Program-made: the position numbers and the translations under genes
Notes under the pieces: model-generated
Database searches by the model: none
What the model saw: only the letters and a program-made list of their open reading frames with translations
What the model was told of the DNA's origin: nothing
Origin: Streptomyces roseifaciens
Lineage (GTDB): Bacteria; Actinomycetota; Actinomycetes; Streptomycetales; Streptomycetaceae
DNA: 64,000 bases
Reading direction: 5' to 3'
Assembly: GCF_001445655.1 (NCBI RefSeq)
Contig: NZ_LNBE01000003.1
Span: 1,346,530 to 1,410,529 of the forward strand
In this document: positions 17,308 to 24,843 of the stretch, piece by piece
Layout: the number at the start of each line of letters is the position of its first letter
Numbering within the stretch: position 1 is the stretch's first letter

Positions 17308-18225
17308 TCAACGACCACCCTGTAGTTGTTCCCGATACCGGCCCGGCGTCGTCCCGAACTCCCTGTTGAAGGCGTGCGAGAGCGCGTACGGGCTGCCGTA
17401 GCCGACGCGGCGGGCGACGGTGGCGAGCGTATCCGGGGTGTCGCGGAGCAGGGTGGCGGCGAAGGTCAGGCGCCACCACGTCAGGTACGCCATCGGCGGG
17501 CGGCCGACCATGGCGGTGAACCGGCGGGCCAGGGTGGGCCGGGAGACGCCCGCCGCGGCGGCCAGGCGCTCGTTGGTCCACGGCGCGGCCGGGTCCGCGT
17601 GGAGCGCGCGCAGGGCGGCGGCCGTCACGTCGTCGCTCAGTGCGCCGGGCCAGGCTCCGGTCGTGCTCTCGGCCATCCAGGAGCGGATCATGTAGACGAG
17701 GAGGAGGTCGAGCAGGCTCGGCAGAGCCGTGTACGAACCGGGCCGCCGTTCGTCCAGCTCGCCGCCCAGCAGGCCGATGGCGGCACGGAGTTCGGGGTGG
17801 CTGCCCGCGCGGTTCGGCAGGTGGACGACCTTCGGCAGTTCCGCCATCAGCGGGTGCACGCGGCTGCGGTCGAGCCGGTACTTGCCGCACAGCATCTCCA
17901 TGTCGCCGCGACCGGTGCCGGCTCGCGCACCGGGTCCGTCGCGCCACTGCTCGAACGGCACCGCCTTCTCCACGGCCGCCGCATCGAGTGCGGAATCGGC
18001 GAGCACATGGCCCGTACCGTGCGGCAGCAGCACCGCGTCACCGGCGCCGAGGGAGATCGGGGAGTCTCCGTCGGCCAGCAGCCAGCAGGCGCCCTCCAGG
18101 ACGACGTGGAACCCGGCCCCGTCGTACGGCGGCATGCGCACGCACCAGCTGCCGCTCGCCCGCACCCGGTCGGAGAAGGGGCGTCCGAGGCGTACGGCGG
18201 AGAGTGCGTCGCTGACCACGTCCAT
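17308..18225 (-). CDS. AraC-family regulator with N-terminal cupin
   Basis: This 305-residue protein has a cupin sensor domain (residues 1-170; G-D-A-V-L-L-P-H-G-T-G-H-V) and a C-terminal double helix-turn-helix with W-T-N-E-R-L-A-A-A-A-G-V-S-R-P-T-L-A-R-R-F and V-G-Y-G-S-P-Y-A-L-S-H-A-F-N-R-E-F-G. ATG 18225 begins the cupin; longer frames reach 18291. It is first in a minus-strand run with the PLP enzyme and P450, and divergent from the metallo-hydrolase; it may control either side. Confidence 0.9.
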   Translation of the reverse strand: MDVVSDALSAVRLGRPFSDRVRASGSWCVRMPPYDGAGFHVVLEGACWLLADGDSPISLGAGDAVLLPHGTGHVLADSALDAAAVEKAVPFEQWRDGPGARAGTGRGDMEMLCGKYRLDRSRVHPLMAELPKVVHLPNRAGSHPELRAAIGLLGGELDERRPGSYTALPSLLDLLLVYMIRSWMAESTTGAWPGALSDDVTAAALRALHADPAAPWTNERLAAAAGVSRPTLARRFTAMVGRPPMAYLTWWRLTFAATLLRDTPDTLATVARRVGYGSPYALSHAFNREFGTTPGRYREQLQGGR

Positions 18226-18331
18226 GGCCGTCAGGGTATCGCCGGCGGGCATCAGGCGTGAGACGCCGACGTATTCAGGTGAGCAGAACAATCATTGAGG
18301 AGCTCAGGTCCCTCTCCCTAGGGTCGGGGAC

Positions 18332-19300
18332 ATGAAGAGCGAGGATGCGCAGAGCGAGAACGTGCAGGGCGAGAACGTGCAGAGCATGGTGCTCGGGGAT
18401 GTCGAGGTCATCCGGGTCGTCGAGTGGCAGGGCCCGCTCCTGCCGGCCCGCGGCCTCGTCCCGGAGTCCGCCGCCGGGACGTGGAAGGACAACGAGGACT
18501 GGCTGGCGCCGGACCACTGGGAGCCGCACAGCGACAGAGCGGTATCGGCGCTGCAGAGCTGGGTGCTGCGCAGCGGCGGGCGTACCGTCCTCGTCGACAC
18601 CGGCGTGGGCAACGGGCGCGAGCGGCCCGACTCCCCGCATTTCCACCACTGGCAGGGCGACTTCCTGGGCCGGCTGGCACAGGCCGGTATCCACCCGGAG
18701 GACGTCGACGTCGTCGTCAACACCCATCTCCACGTCGATCACGTCGGCTGGAACACCACGGGCGTGGGCGTGGGCGCAGGCGTAGGCGCCGAGGGGGAGT
18801 GGATACCGACCTTCCCCAATGCCGAATACCTCATCCCGGCCGCCGACGACTTCCACTACGGCCCGGACAACGGATACGGGAACGGGCTGCGGGAGGAGGA
18901 CCGGCTGCTCTACGAGGACAGCATTGCGCCCATTCACAGGGCCGGCCGGGCCGTGCTGTGGGAAGGCGCCCACCGCATCGACGACCACCTCACGCTGGAG
19001 CCCGCGCCCGGCCACACACCGGGCTCGTCCGTCCTGCGGCTGACCTCCGGGACCGACCGGGCCGTCTTCGTCGGCGACCTGCTGCACAGCCCGGTGCAGA
19101 TCCTCCAGCCCTCCTGCAACAGCTGCTTCTGCCTCGACCAGGACCAGGCGGCGGCCAGCCGCCGCCGAATCCTGGAACGGGCCGCAGCCGAACGCGAACT
19201 GGTCCTCCCTGCGCACCTCGGCGGGGCGGGTGCCATGGAAGTCCGCAAGGAGGGTGACGGGTTCGCTCTGGAACGGTGGGCGGTCTACGACAAGGCGTAG
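18332..19300 (+). CDS. Metallo-beta-lactamase-fold hydrolase
   Basis: This 322-residue protein has the metal motif T-H-L-H-V-D-H-V-G-W, a later metal His in P-A-P-G-H-T-P-G-S-S, the bridging Asp in V-F-V-G-D-L-L-H and a C-terminal L-P-A-H-L-G. The N-terminus carries a duplicated E-N-V-Q-G/S segment from a 15-bp repeat, and a V-G-V-G-A-G-V-G-A insert after the H-x-H-x-D-H motif comes from another short repeat. Related enzymes hydrolyse lactones or thioesters; the substrate is not readable. It is divergent from the cupin/AraC gene. Confidence 0.88.
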   Translation: MKSEDAQSENVQGENVQSMVLGDVEVIRVVEWQGPLLPARGLVPESAAGTWKDNEDWLAPDHWEPHSDRAVSALQSWVLRSGGRTVLVDTGVGNGRERPDSPHFHHWQGDFLGRLAQAGIHPEDVDVVVNTHLHVDHVGWNTTGVGVGAGVGAEGEWIPTFPNAEYLIPAADDFHYGPDNGYGNGLREEDRLLYEDSIAPIHRAGRAVLWEGAHRIDDHLTLEPAPGHTPGSSVLRLTSGTDRAVFVGDLLHSPVQILQPSCNSCFCLDQDQAAASRRRILERAAAERELVLPAHLGGAGAMEVRKEGDGFALERWAVYDKA

Positions 19301-19320
19301 CAAAGGGGGCCGGAGGGTCT

Positions 19321-19379
19321 CCGAGTCCCCGAGTCCCCGAGTTGCCGATGGCCATGGCGCCGGTGGCGCCCGTGGTCAT
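19321..19379. terminator. Short repeat and imperfect hairpin between convergent genes
   Basis: Three CCGAGTCCC-type 9-bp units (19321-19344) are followed by an imperfect stem, ATGGCCATGGCGCC against GGCGCCCGTGGTCAT with a GGT loop. The stem overlaps the arsC stop; it may terminate both convergent transcripts. Confidence 0.4.
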
Positions 19380-19795
19380 GCGCGGGCCTGGACGCCGAGT
19401 TCGGTGAGCAGGACCCGGACGCGGTGTTCGATGTCGTCGCGGATCGGGCGGACCGCGTCGACGCCCTGGCCGGCCGGGTCGTCGAGCTTCCAGTCCAGGT
19501 AGCGCTTGCCGGGGAAGTACGGGCAGGCGTCGCCGCAGCCCATGGTGATCACCACGTCCGACGACTGCACCGCCTCCACCGTGAGCACCTTCGGAGTCTC
19601 GGCCGAGATGTCGATGCCGACCTCCCGCATGGCTTCGACGACGGCGGGGTTGACGGTCTCGGCGGGCGCCGAGCCGGCGGAGCGGACGTCGACGCGGCCT
19701 GCGCCGAGGTGGGTGAGGAAGGCGGCGCCCATCTGGGAGCGTCCGGCGTTGTGGACGCAGACGAACAGCACCGAGGGCTTACGGGACTCGGACAC
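19376..19795 (-). CDS. arsC: Arsenate reductase, low-molecular-weight phosphatase type
   Basis: This 139-residue enzyme has the CX5R loop C13-V-H-N-A-G-R19-S and a later redox segment M-G-C-G-D-A-C-P-Y-F-P-G-K-R, which together define thiol-linked arsenate reductases rather than plain tyrosine phosphatases. It reduces arsenate to arsenite for export. GTG 19795 lies inside the end of the ACR3 gene (17-base overlap), giving tight coupling in arsR-ACR3-arsC. Confidence 0.93.
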   Translation of the reverse strand: MSESRKPSVLFVCVHNAGRSQMGAAFLTHLGAGRVDVRSAGSAPAETVNPAVVEAMREVGIDISAETPKVLTVEAVQSSDVVITMGCGDACPYFPGKRYLDWKLDDPAGQGVDAVRPIRDDIEHRVRVLLTELGVQARA

Positions 19796-20894
19796 GGGCG
19801 GAACCTTCCGGGGCGGCGGCCGACGGGCCGGTGGCAGGGTGGGGGAAGCAGCGGCGGCGGGCGGCCAGCGCGACGTGGACGAGGCCGATGAGGACGGGGA
19901 CCTCGATGAGGGGCCCGACGACCCCGGCGAGGGCCTGGCCGGAGGTGGCGCCGAAGGTGGCGATGGCGACCGCGATGGCGAGCTCGAAGTTGTTGCCGGC
20001 GGCGGTGAACGCCAGTGTCGTCGTCCGCGGATAGTCCAGGCCGACGGCGCGGCCCAGGGCCATGGATCCGGCCCACATGACGGCGAAGTAGACGAGCAGC
20101 GGCAGCGCGATCCGGGCCACGTCCCAGGGCTGCGAGGTGATCGCCTCGCCCTGGAGGGCGAAGAGCACGACGATCGTGAACAGCAGTCCGTAGAGGGCGT
20201 ACGGGCCGATGCGGGGGATCAGCTTCGCCTCGTACCAGGTGCGGCCCTTGGCCTTCTCGCCCAGGCGGCGGGTGAGGTAGCCGGCGGCGAGCGGGATGCC
20301 GAGGAAGATCAGCACGGAGCGGGCGATCTCCCATACGGACGCGTCCAGGCCCGTGCTCTCCAGCCCGAGCCGGTCGGGCAGGAAGGAGAGGTAGAACCAG
20401 CCGAGCGCGGAGAACGCGATCACCTGGAAGACGCTGTTGAGCGCGACCAGGACGGCGGCGGCCTCGCGGTCGCCGCAGGCAAGGTCGTTCCAGATGATCA
20501 CCATCGCGATGCACCGGGCGAGACCCACGATGATCAGGCCCGTGCGGTACTCGGGCAGGTCCGGCAGGAACAGCCAGGCCAGGGCGAACATCACCGCCGG
20601 GCCGACGATCCAGTTGATCACCAGCGACGGGACGAGGAGGCGGCGGTCGCGGGTGACGGCGTCGAGGCGGTCGTAGCGGACCTTGGCCAGCACCGGGTAC
20701 ATCATCACGAGCAGGCCGAGCGCGATCGGCAGCGAGACGCCGGTGACGGTGACCTTCGCCAATGCGTCCCCCAGCCCGGGGACGAGGCGGCCCAGGCCGA
20801 GACCGGCACCCATCGCGGCCAGGATCCACACCGCGAGGTAGCGGTCGAGGAAGGACAGCCGGGCCGCCACGGGGGCGGTGCTCGCGCGGGTCAC
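19779..20894 (-). CDS. arsB: ACR3-type arsenite efflux permease
   Basis: This 371-residue protein has ten expected membrane segments. N-D-L-A-C-G-D-R-E-A-A-A-V-L-V-A-L-N-S carries the conserved cysteine of ACR3 carriers, and the symmetric later segment G-N-N-F-E-L-A-I-A-V-A is also typical. GTG 20894 overlaps the arsR stop (GTGA); the longer frame to 21104 is antisense to the arsR coding region and rejected. It exports arsenite from the cell. The symbol arsB is used loosely; the family is ACR3. Confidence 0.93.
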   Translation of the reverse strand: MTRASTAPVAARLSFLDRYLAVWILAAMGAGLGLGRLVPGLGDALAKVTVTGVSLPIALGLLVMMYPVLAKVRYDRLDAVTRDRRLLVPSLVINWIVGPAVMFALAWLFLPDLPEYRTGLIIVGLARCIAMVIIWNDLACGDREAAAVLVALNSVFQVIAFSALGWFYLSFLPDRLGLESTGLDASVWEIARSVLIFLGIPLAAGYLTRRLGEKAKGRTWYEAKLIPRIGPYALYGLLFTIVVLFALQGEAITSQPWDVARIALPLLVYFAVMWAGSMALGRAVGLDYPRTTTLAFTAAGNNFELAIAVAIATFGATSGQALAGVVGPLIEVPVLIGLVHVALAARRRCFPHPATGPSAAAPEGSARVRVP

Positions 20895-21286
20895 GAGAGA
20901 GCTTCGGCCGGCTCGGGCAGGGGCTGCCCGGCGGGGCGGGTGAGGATCCCGGCGAGCCGGTCGGTCATCTCCGGCAGCAGCCGGTAGAACACCCACGTCC
21001 CGCGCCGCTCGGAGGCGATCAGGCCGGCCTCGCGCAGGAGCTTGAGGTGGTGGGAGACCGTCGGCTGGGACAGGTCGAACGCGGGGGTGAGGTCGCAGAC
21101 GCACACCTCGCCGCCCGCCCGGGAGGCGATCATCGACAGCAGCCGGAGCCGGACCGGATCGCCCAGGGCCTTGAAGACCTTCGCCAGCTCGGCGGCCTGG
21201 TCCTCGGCCAGCGGGGCGGTCAGCAGGCCGGGGCAGCAGCCGTCGGGGCCGTCCTGCCCGAGCACCACGAACTCTTGATTCGACAT
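20891..21286 (-). CDS. arsR: ArsR-family arsenic-responsive repressor
   Basis: This 131-residue winged-helix regulator has E-V-C-V-C-D-L-T-P-A-F (the C-V-C-D-L metalloid site at the recognition helix region), L-S-Q-P-T-V-S-H-H-L-K-L-L-R-E-A-G-L-I and the wing R-R-G-T-W-V-F-Y-R. A further Cys pair near the N-terminus (G-C-C-P-G) may add ligands. It is first gene of the ars operon and divergent from arsI; the 9-bp-arm dyad at 21323-21348 is the probable operator. Confidence 0.93.
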   Translation of the reverse strand: MSNQEFVVLGQDGPDGCCPGLLTAPLAEDQAAELAKVFKALGDPVRLRLLSMIASRAGGEVCVCDLTPAFDLSQPTVSHHLKLLREAGLIASERRGTWVFYRLLPEMTDRLAGILTRPAGQPLPEPAEALS

Positions 21287-21322
21287 ATCTCTATGTTGAC
21301 GTCTGTCGATCCAAGGCGCAAG

Positions 21323-21348
21323 CTTGTATCGAAGATGATCGATACAAG
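21323..21348. promoter_or_regulatory. Probable ArsR operator
   Basis: CTTGTATCG and CGATACAAG form a perfect inverted repeat with an eight-base spacer, midway between the divergent arsR (21286) and arsI (21408) starts. A further CGATACGAG half-site follows at about 21354. One ArsR dimer here could control both directions. Confidence 0.6.
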
Positions 21349-21361
21349 AGGATCGATACGA

Positions 21362-21402
21362 GAAGGTCGAGAAGGTCGAGAAGATCGAGAAGGTCGAGGA
21401 GA
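21362..21402. repeat. 9-bp tandem repeat in arsI leader
   Basis: Four GAAGGTCGA units (one GAAGATCGA) and a fifth degenerate unit end six bases before the ATG. The repeat supplies the purine-rich ribosome-binding stretch GAGGAG, so its copy number could affect translation. Confidence 0.85.
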
Positions 21403-21407
21403 TCGCC

Positions 21408-21899
21408 ATGCCCCGTATTCAGCTGGCCCTCAACGTCGCCGACCTCGAAGCGTCGGTGACCTTCTACTCCAAGCTCTTCGGCGTCGAACCGGCCAAGCGC
21501 CGGCCCGGCTACGCGAACTTCGCCATCGCCGAGCCCCCGCTGAAGCTCGTCCTGATCGAGGGCGAGCCCGGTCAGGACACCCGCCTGGACCACCTGGGCG
21601 TCGAGGTCGAGAGCACCGAAGCGGTCACGGCCGCCGCCGATCGCCTCAAGGAATCCGGCCTGGCCACCTTCGAGGAGAACGACACCTCCTGCTGCTACGC
21701 CCTCCAGGACAAGGTCTGGGTCCACGGCCCCGGCCGCGAACCCTGGGAGGTCTACGTCGTCAAGGCCGACGCCGCCACCCTCGGCAAGAGCCCCGGCCCG
21801 AACGACGGCGACGCCTGCTGCGCGGGCTCGGAGGCGAGCGAGAGCAGCAAGGCGGAGACGGAGACGGAGGCGTCTGTCGGCTGTGGCTGCGGCAGCTGA
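21408..21899 (+). CDS. arsI: ArsI/CadI-type glyoxalase-fold protein (C-As lyase candidate)
   Basis: This 163-residue protein is a vicinal-oxygen-chelate domain (1-125) plus a Cys-rich tail. D-T-S-C-C-Y-A with C95-C96 is the vicinal cysteine pair that binds trivalent organoarsenicals in ArsI. The tail adds D-A-C-C-A-G and ends C-G-C-G-S, suggesting extra metalloid binding. ArsI cleaves the carbon-arsenic bond of trivalent methyl or aromatic arsenicals; CadI-like members are cadmium-induced. It is divergent from arsR and shares its operator region. Confidence 0.88.
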   Translation: MPRIQLALNVADLEASVTFYSKLFGVEPAKRRPGYANFAIAEPPLKLVLIEGEPGQDTRLDHLGVEVESTEAVTAAADRLKESGLATFEENDTSCCYALQDKVWVHGPGREPWEVYVVKADAATLGKSPGPNDGDACCAGSEASESSKAETETEASVGCGCGS

Positions 21900-22010
21900 C
21901 CCTGTGGCCGACCGGGAAGTGGCGTGGCCGGGAAGGTGGCGTGGCCGGGATTGGTCGTCCGGGAGGAATCCGCCTTGCCCTCTTGATCGCGACGGGGCTG
22001 GGATGGGCGT

Positions 22011-23558
22011 ATGACCAATCAAGACCGGCGTACGCCACGTGCCGTACGACACGGCGTGGCCCTGGGCGCCAGCGCCCTGGGGCTGCTCGCAACCACACTC
22101 TCCCCTACTGCTCATGCGGCTTCCCCAGCCCCGGCGACCCAGGCGTCGAGCGCATCCTTACCGGCCGCCTCCCCCGTCGCCTGGAAGCCGTGCAGCGAGG
22201 GATCCGCCGTTCAGTGCGGCACGATACGTGTCCCGCTGGACTGGAAGGAGTCGAAGGATCCGGCGGGACGAAAGATCGACGTCAAGGTCGCCCGGGTTCC
22301 TGCGCGCGACCAGGCCCACCGCGTCGGCGCACTGTTCTTCAACCCCGGCGGCCCCGGCGGCCAGGGGGCGACGATGCTCCAGTACGGCGCCGCCGACACG
22401 CAGTTCCGGGGTCCGCTGCGGGAACGGTTCGACATCGTCAGCCTCGACCCCCGGGGGACCGGCGGCAGCCAGGCCCTGGACTGCGGCCCGGTCCTCGACC
22501 CCGGCCAGGTCGTCTTCCCCAAGGGCCCCCGCGAGTACGAGGAGATGAAGCGGAACAGCCGAGCCCGTGGCGAACGCTGTCTGGCCCGGCACGGCGACCT
22601 CGTCCGCAACGTCGACACCGTCTCAGTCGCCCGCGACATGGACGCCTTCCGCGCAGCGCTCGGCGAGCAGCGCATCAACTACCTCGGCGTGTCCTACGGC
22701 ACCTTCCTCGGCGCGACCTACGCCCAGCTGTTCCCGCACCGGATCCGGGCCATGGTGCTGGACGGCCCCGTCGACCACGCCTCGGGCCCGGCCCGCTTCC
22801 TGCGCGAGGAAGCCGCCGCGATGGAGGGCGAGTTCGATCGCTTCGTCGCCTGGTGCGCGAAGGACAGCGCGTGCGCGCTGCACGGCGAGGACGCGGGCGC
22901 GGTGTACGACCGGGTCGTGGCCCGCGCCGACCGCACCCCGATCCCGGCGCCCGGCACGAAGGTCGCAGCCGTCAACGGTGACTGGATCCGTATGGCCCTG
23001 CCCGAACAACTCCTGCGGTTGCGCCTGCTCGAGGACGCGATGGGGGTGAACGCCTGGGTGAAACTGTCCGAGCGGCTGGCCGCCGCAGACCGCCACGACG
23101 ACGCCTCCGGTCTCGTCGAGGGCGGCAGTTACGTCGGCAACCCGGACAGCCCGTACACGGTCGTGTCCTGCCTGGACTTCCCGCCGCAGTTCACCGGCTA
23201 CACCGACGCCGCGGCCCGGCTGGCCCGAGCCCGTAGGGCCGCCCCGCGCACGGGTGCGGCCGCGGAGGCGTGGATCATGTCCGCTTCCTGCGCGGACTGG
23301 CCCGTCAAGGCGACCAACCCGTGGCAGCCGACCACCGTGCGCGGAGCCCCGCCGATCCTCGTCGCCGCCAACACCCACGACCCGGCGACGCCGCTCCCGG
23401 GCGCCCGCCGCCTGGCCCGCCAGATCTCCGGCAGCCGGCTCCTGGTCACCGACGTGAACGGGCACGTCTCGTACTACAACTCCGCCTGCGCGCGGGAGCG
23501 CGAGACCGCGTACCTGATCAGCACCAAGCTGCCGGCGCAGCTCACCTGCCGGGGCTGA
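22011..23558 (+). CDS. Secreted alpha/beta-hydrolase, tripeptidyl aminopeptidase (TAP) type
   Basis: This 515-residue protein has a signal peptide ending A-H-A-A-S. The oxyanion region F-F-N-P-G-G-P-G-G-Q-G, the nucleophile elbow in G-V-S-Y-G-T and the C-terminal TAP domain with D-P-A-T-P and the catalytic His in N-G-H-V-S-Y place it with Streptomyces SlpD/SlpE/Tap peptidases. It probably removes tripeptides from peptides outside the cell. ATG 22011 is supported by the signal peptide. Confidence 0.9.
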   Translation: MTNQDRRTPRAVRHGVALGASALGLLATTLSPTAHAASPAPATQASSASLPAASPVAWKPCSEGSAVQCGTIRVPLDWKESKDPAGRKIDVKVARVPARDQAHRVGALFFNPGGPGGQGATMLQYGAADTQFRGPLRERFDIVSLDPRGTGGSQALDCGPVLDPGQVVFPKGPREYEEMKRNSRARGERCLARHGDLVRNVDTVSVARDMDAFRAALGEQRINYLGVSYGTFLGATYAQLFPHRIRAMVLDGPVDHASGPARFLREEAAAMEGEFDRFVAWCAKDSACALHGEDAGAVYDRVVARADRTPIPAPGTKVAAVNGDWIRMALPEQLLRLRLLEDAMGVNAWVKLSERLAAADRHDDASGLVEGGSYVGNPDSPYTVVSCLDFPPQFTGYTDAAARLARARRAAPRTGAAAEAWIMSASCADWPVKATNPWQPTTVRGAPPILVAANTHDPATPLPGARRLARQISGSRLLVTDVNGHVSYYNSACARERETAYLISTKLPAQLTCRG

Positions 23559-23673
23559 CGGTGGGCACTCGGGCAACACCCATCTGCGGTAACCGGAGTC
23601 GTGGGGCCGGGGAAGCGCTGCTCTGATGGACACGGGTGGGCACGTACCCGTTCGGATGAGCAGGAGGCAAGGC

Positions 23674-23868
23674 ATGATCGGTGGCCGACGTGAGGACGAG
23701 TCCGGGAAGGCTGCCCGAGGTGAGCGGTCGCCTGGGCGCGGGCAGGCGGATTCCCCTTCGCGTGAGGACGCGATGAGCAGGCGTCTGGCCGACTGGGAGG
23801 AGGAGGGCGGGGCGCTGCCCGAATCCCAGCCCCGGTCGAAGGGACCTGCTCATCGCGGCGGCCGCTGA
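23674..23868 (+). CDS. Small hydrophilic hypothetical protein
   Basis: This 64-residue frame has a perfect AGGAGG six bases before ATG 23674. The protein is charged and disordered-looking (G-R-R-E-D-E-S-G-K-A, R-R-L-A-D-W-E-E-E-G-G) without cysteines or membrane segments. No family was recognised. The ribosome site is the main reason to believe it. Confidence 0.5.
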   Translation: MIGGRREDESGKAARGERSPGRGQADSPSREDAMSRRLADWEEEGGALPESQPRSKGPAHRGGR

Positions 23869-23932
23869 CGGTTCCGCCCTCGTCCTGGTTCGGCGTCCGC
23901 GCTCCCTCGCCCCTGGTGCCGCGGGCCGGGGC

Positions 23933-24703
23933 TCAGCCCCGGCCCCACAGGTCCACGGGCAGAGGGCTGCCCGTCTCCAGGTACGTCTTGAGGTTGGACA
24001 GGACGGTCGACCAGCCGCCGGCGGCCAGACGCTTCTCGGCCTCGTCGCGGAGGTTCTCGTGGGTGACGGTGAGCCGGACGACGTCGCCGAGGGCCTTGAT
24101 GTCGAAGGTGACCTTCGAGGGGCCGTCCGGGCGCTCCTCGTCGGGGCCGGCCCAGGTGGTCACGAGGCGCTTGGGCGGATCGCTCTCCACCACGGTGCCG
24201 ACCACGTCTGCCACGCCCGAACCGTCGATGCGGACGTGCTCCCAGGAGGAGCCGACCTGCCAGTCGGAGACGTTGCTGTGCCCCCAGTAGGCGGCGGTCG
24301 CATCGGCGTCGGTCAGGGCATCCCAGACCTTCTCGGGCGTGGCGTGGATGTAGGTGGTGTAGACGAACTCGGGCTTGGTGCTCATGGCTGCTTCGGCTCT
24401 TTCCTTCAGCGCGCTCAGGGCCCGGAGGCGCGGGCGCTCGAACTTGTCGATCCACCGCTCCTGGATCTCGTGGAGTGGTACGGGGTTGAGGTAGTGGAGT
24501 TTTTCCCGGCCCCGCCTGACGGTGCTGACGAGGTTCGCGGCCTCCAGGAGGCCCAGGTGCTGTGTGGCGGACTGGCGTGACATCGCCAGGCTCTCGCACA
24601 GCTCTCCCAGGGACTGGCCGTTGTTCTCGTGCAGCCGGTCGAGCAGGTACCTGCGGGTCGGGTCAGCCAAGGCCTTGAAGACCTTGTCCATATCGCTGCT
24701 CAC
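23933..24703 (-). CDS. ArsR-type HTH fused to an AHSA1/SRPBCC domain
   Basis: This 256-residue protein has residues 1-95 as a winged helix (V-F-K-A-L-A-D-P-T-R-R-Y-L-L-D-R-L, S-R-Q-S-A-T-Q-H-L-G-L-L). After a Met at the junction (A-A-M-S-T-K-P-E-F-V-Y-T-T-Y-I), a full AHSA1-like ligand-binding domain follows (A-T-P-E-K-V-W-D-A-L-T-D, G-G-W-S-T-V-L-S-N-L-K-T-Y-L-E-T-G). In many genomes these are two adjacent genes; here they are one frame, which suggests a one-component sensor. GTG 24703 or ATG 24691 may be the start. The dyad just upstream is a likely autoregulatory operator. Confidence 0.9.
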   Translation of the reverse strand: MSSDMDKVFKALADPTRRYLLDRLHENNGQSLGELCESLAMSRQSATQHLGLLEAANLVSTVRRGREKLHYLNPVPLHEIQERWIDKFERPRLRALSALKERAEAAMSTKPEFVYTTYIHATPEKVWDALTDADATAAYWGHSNVSDWQVGSSWEHVRIDGSGVADVVGTVVESDPPKRLVTTWAGPDEERPDGPSKVTFDIKALGDVVRLTVTHENLRDEAEKRLAAGGWSTVLSNLKTYLETGSPLPVDLWGRG

Positions 24704-24711
24704 ACCTCCAT

Positions 24712-24733
24712 CATGCAGGCATTTACCTGCATG
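24712..24733. promoter_or_regulatory. Probable operator of the ArsR-AHSA1 regulator
   Basis: CATGCAGG and CCTGCATG form a perfect eight-base inverted repeat around a six-base AT-rich spacer, nine bases before the regulator start. Confidence 0.55.
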
Positions 24734-24843
24734 TCAATCGAAGGCCGGCCGGTGATGCGATGGCGCGGCTTCGTGGAAAGTGCTCTGACCTGGGGAAATA
24801 CCTCTGCTGGAGAGCCCCCGCAGCCTCTCGCAGGCCGCCTCGA

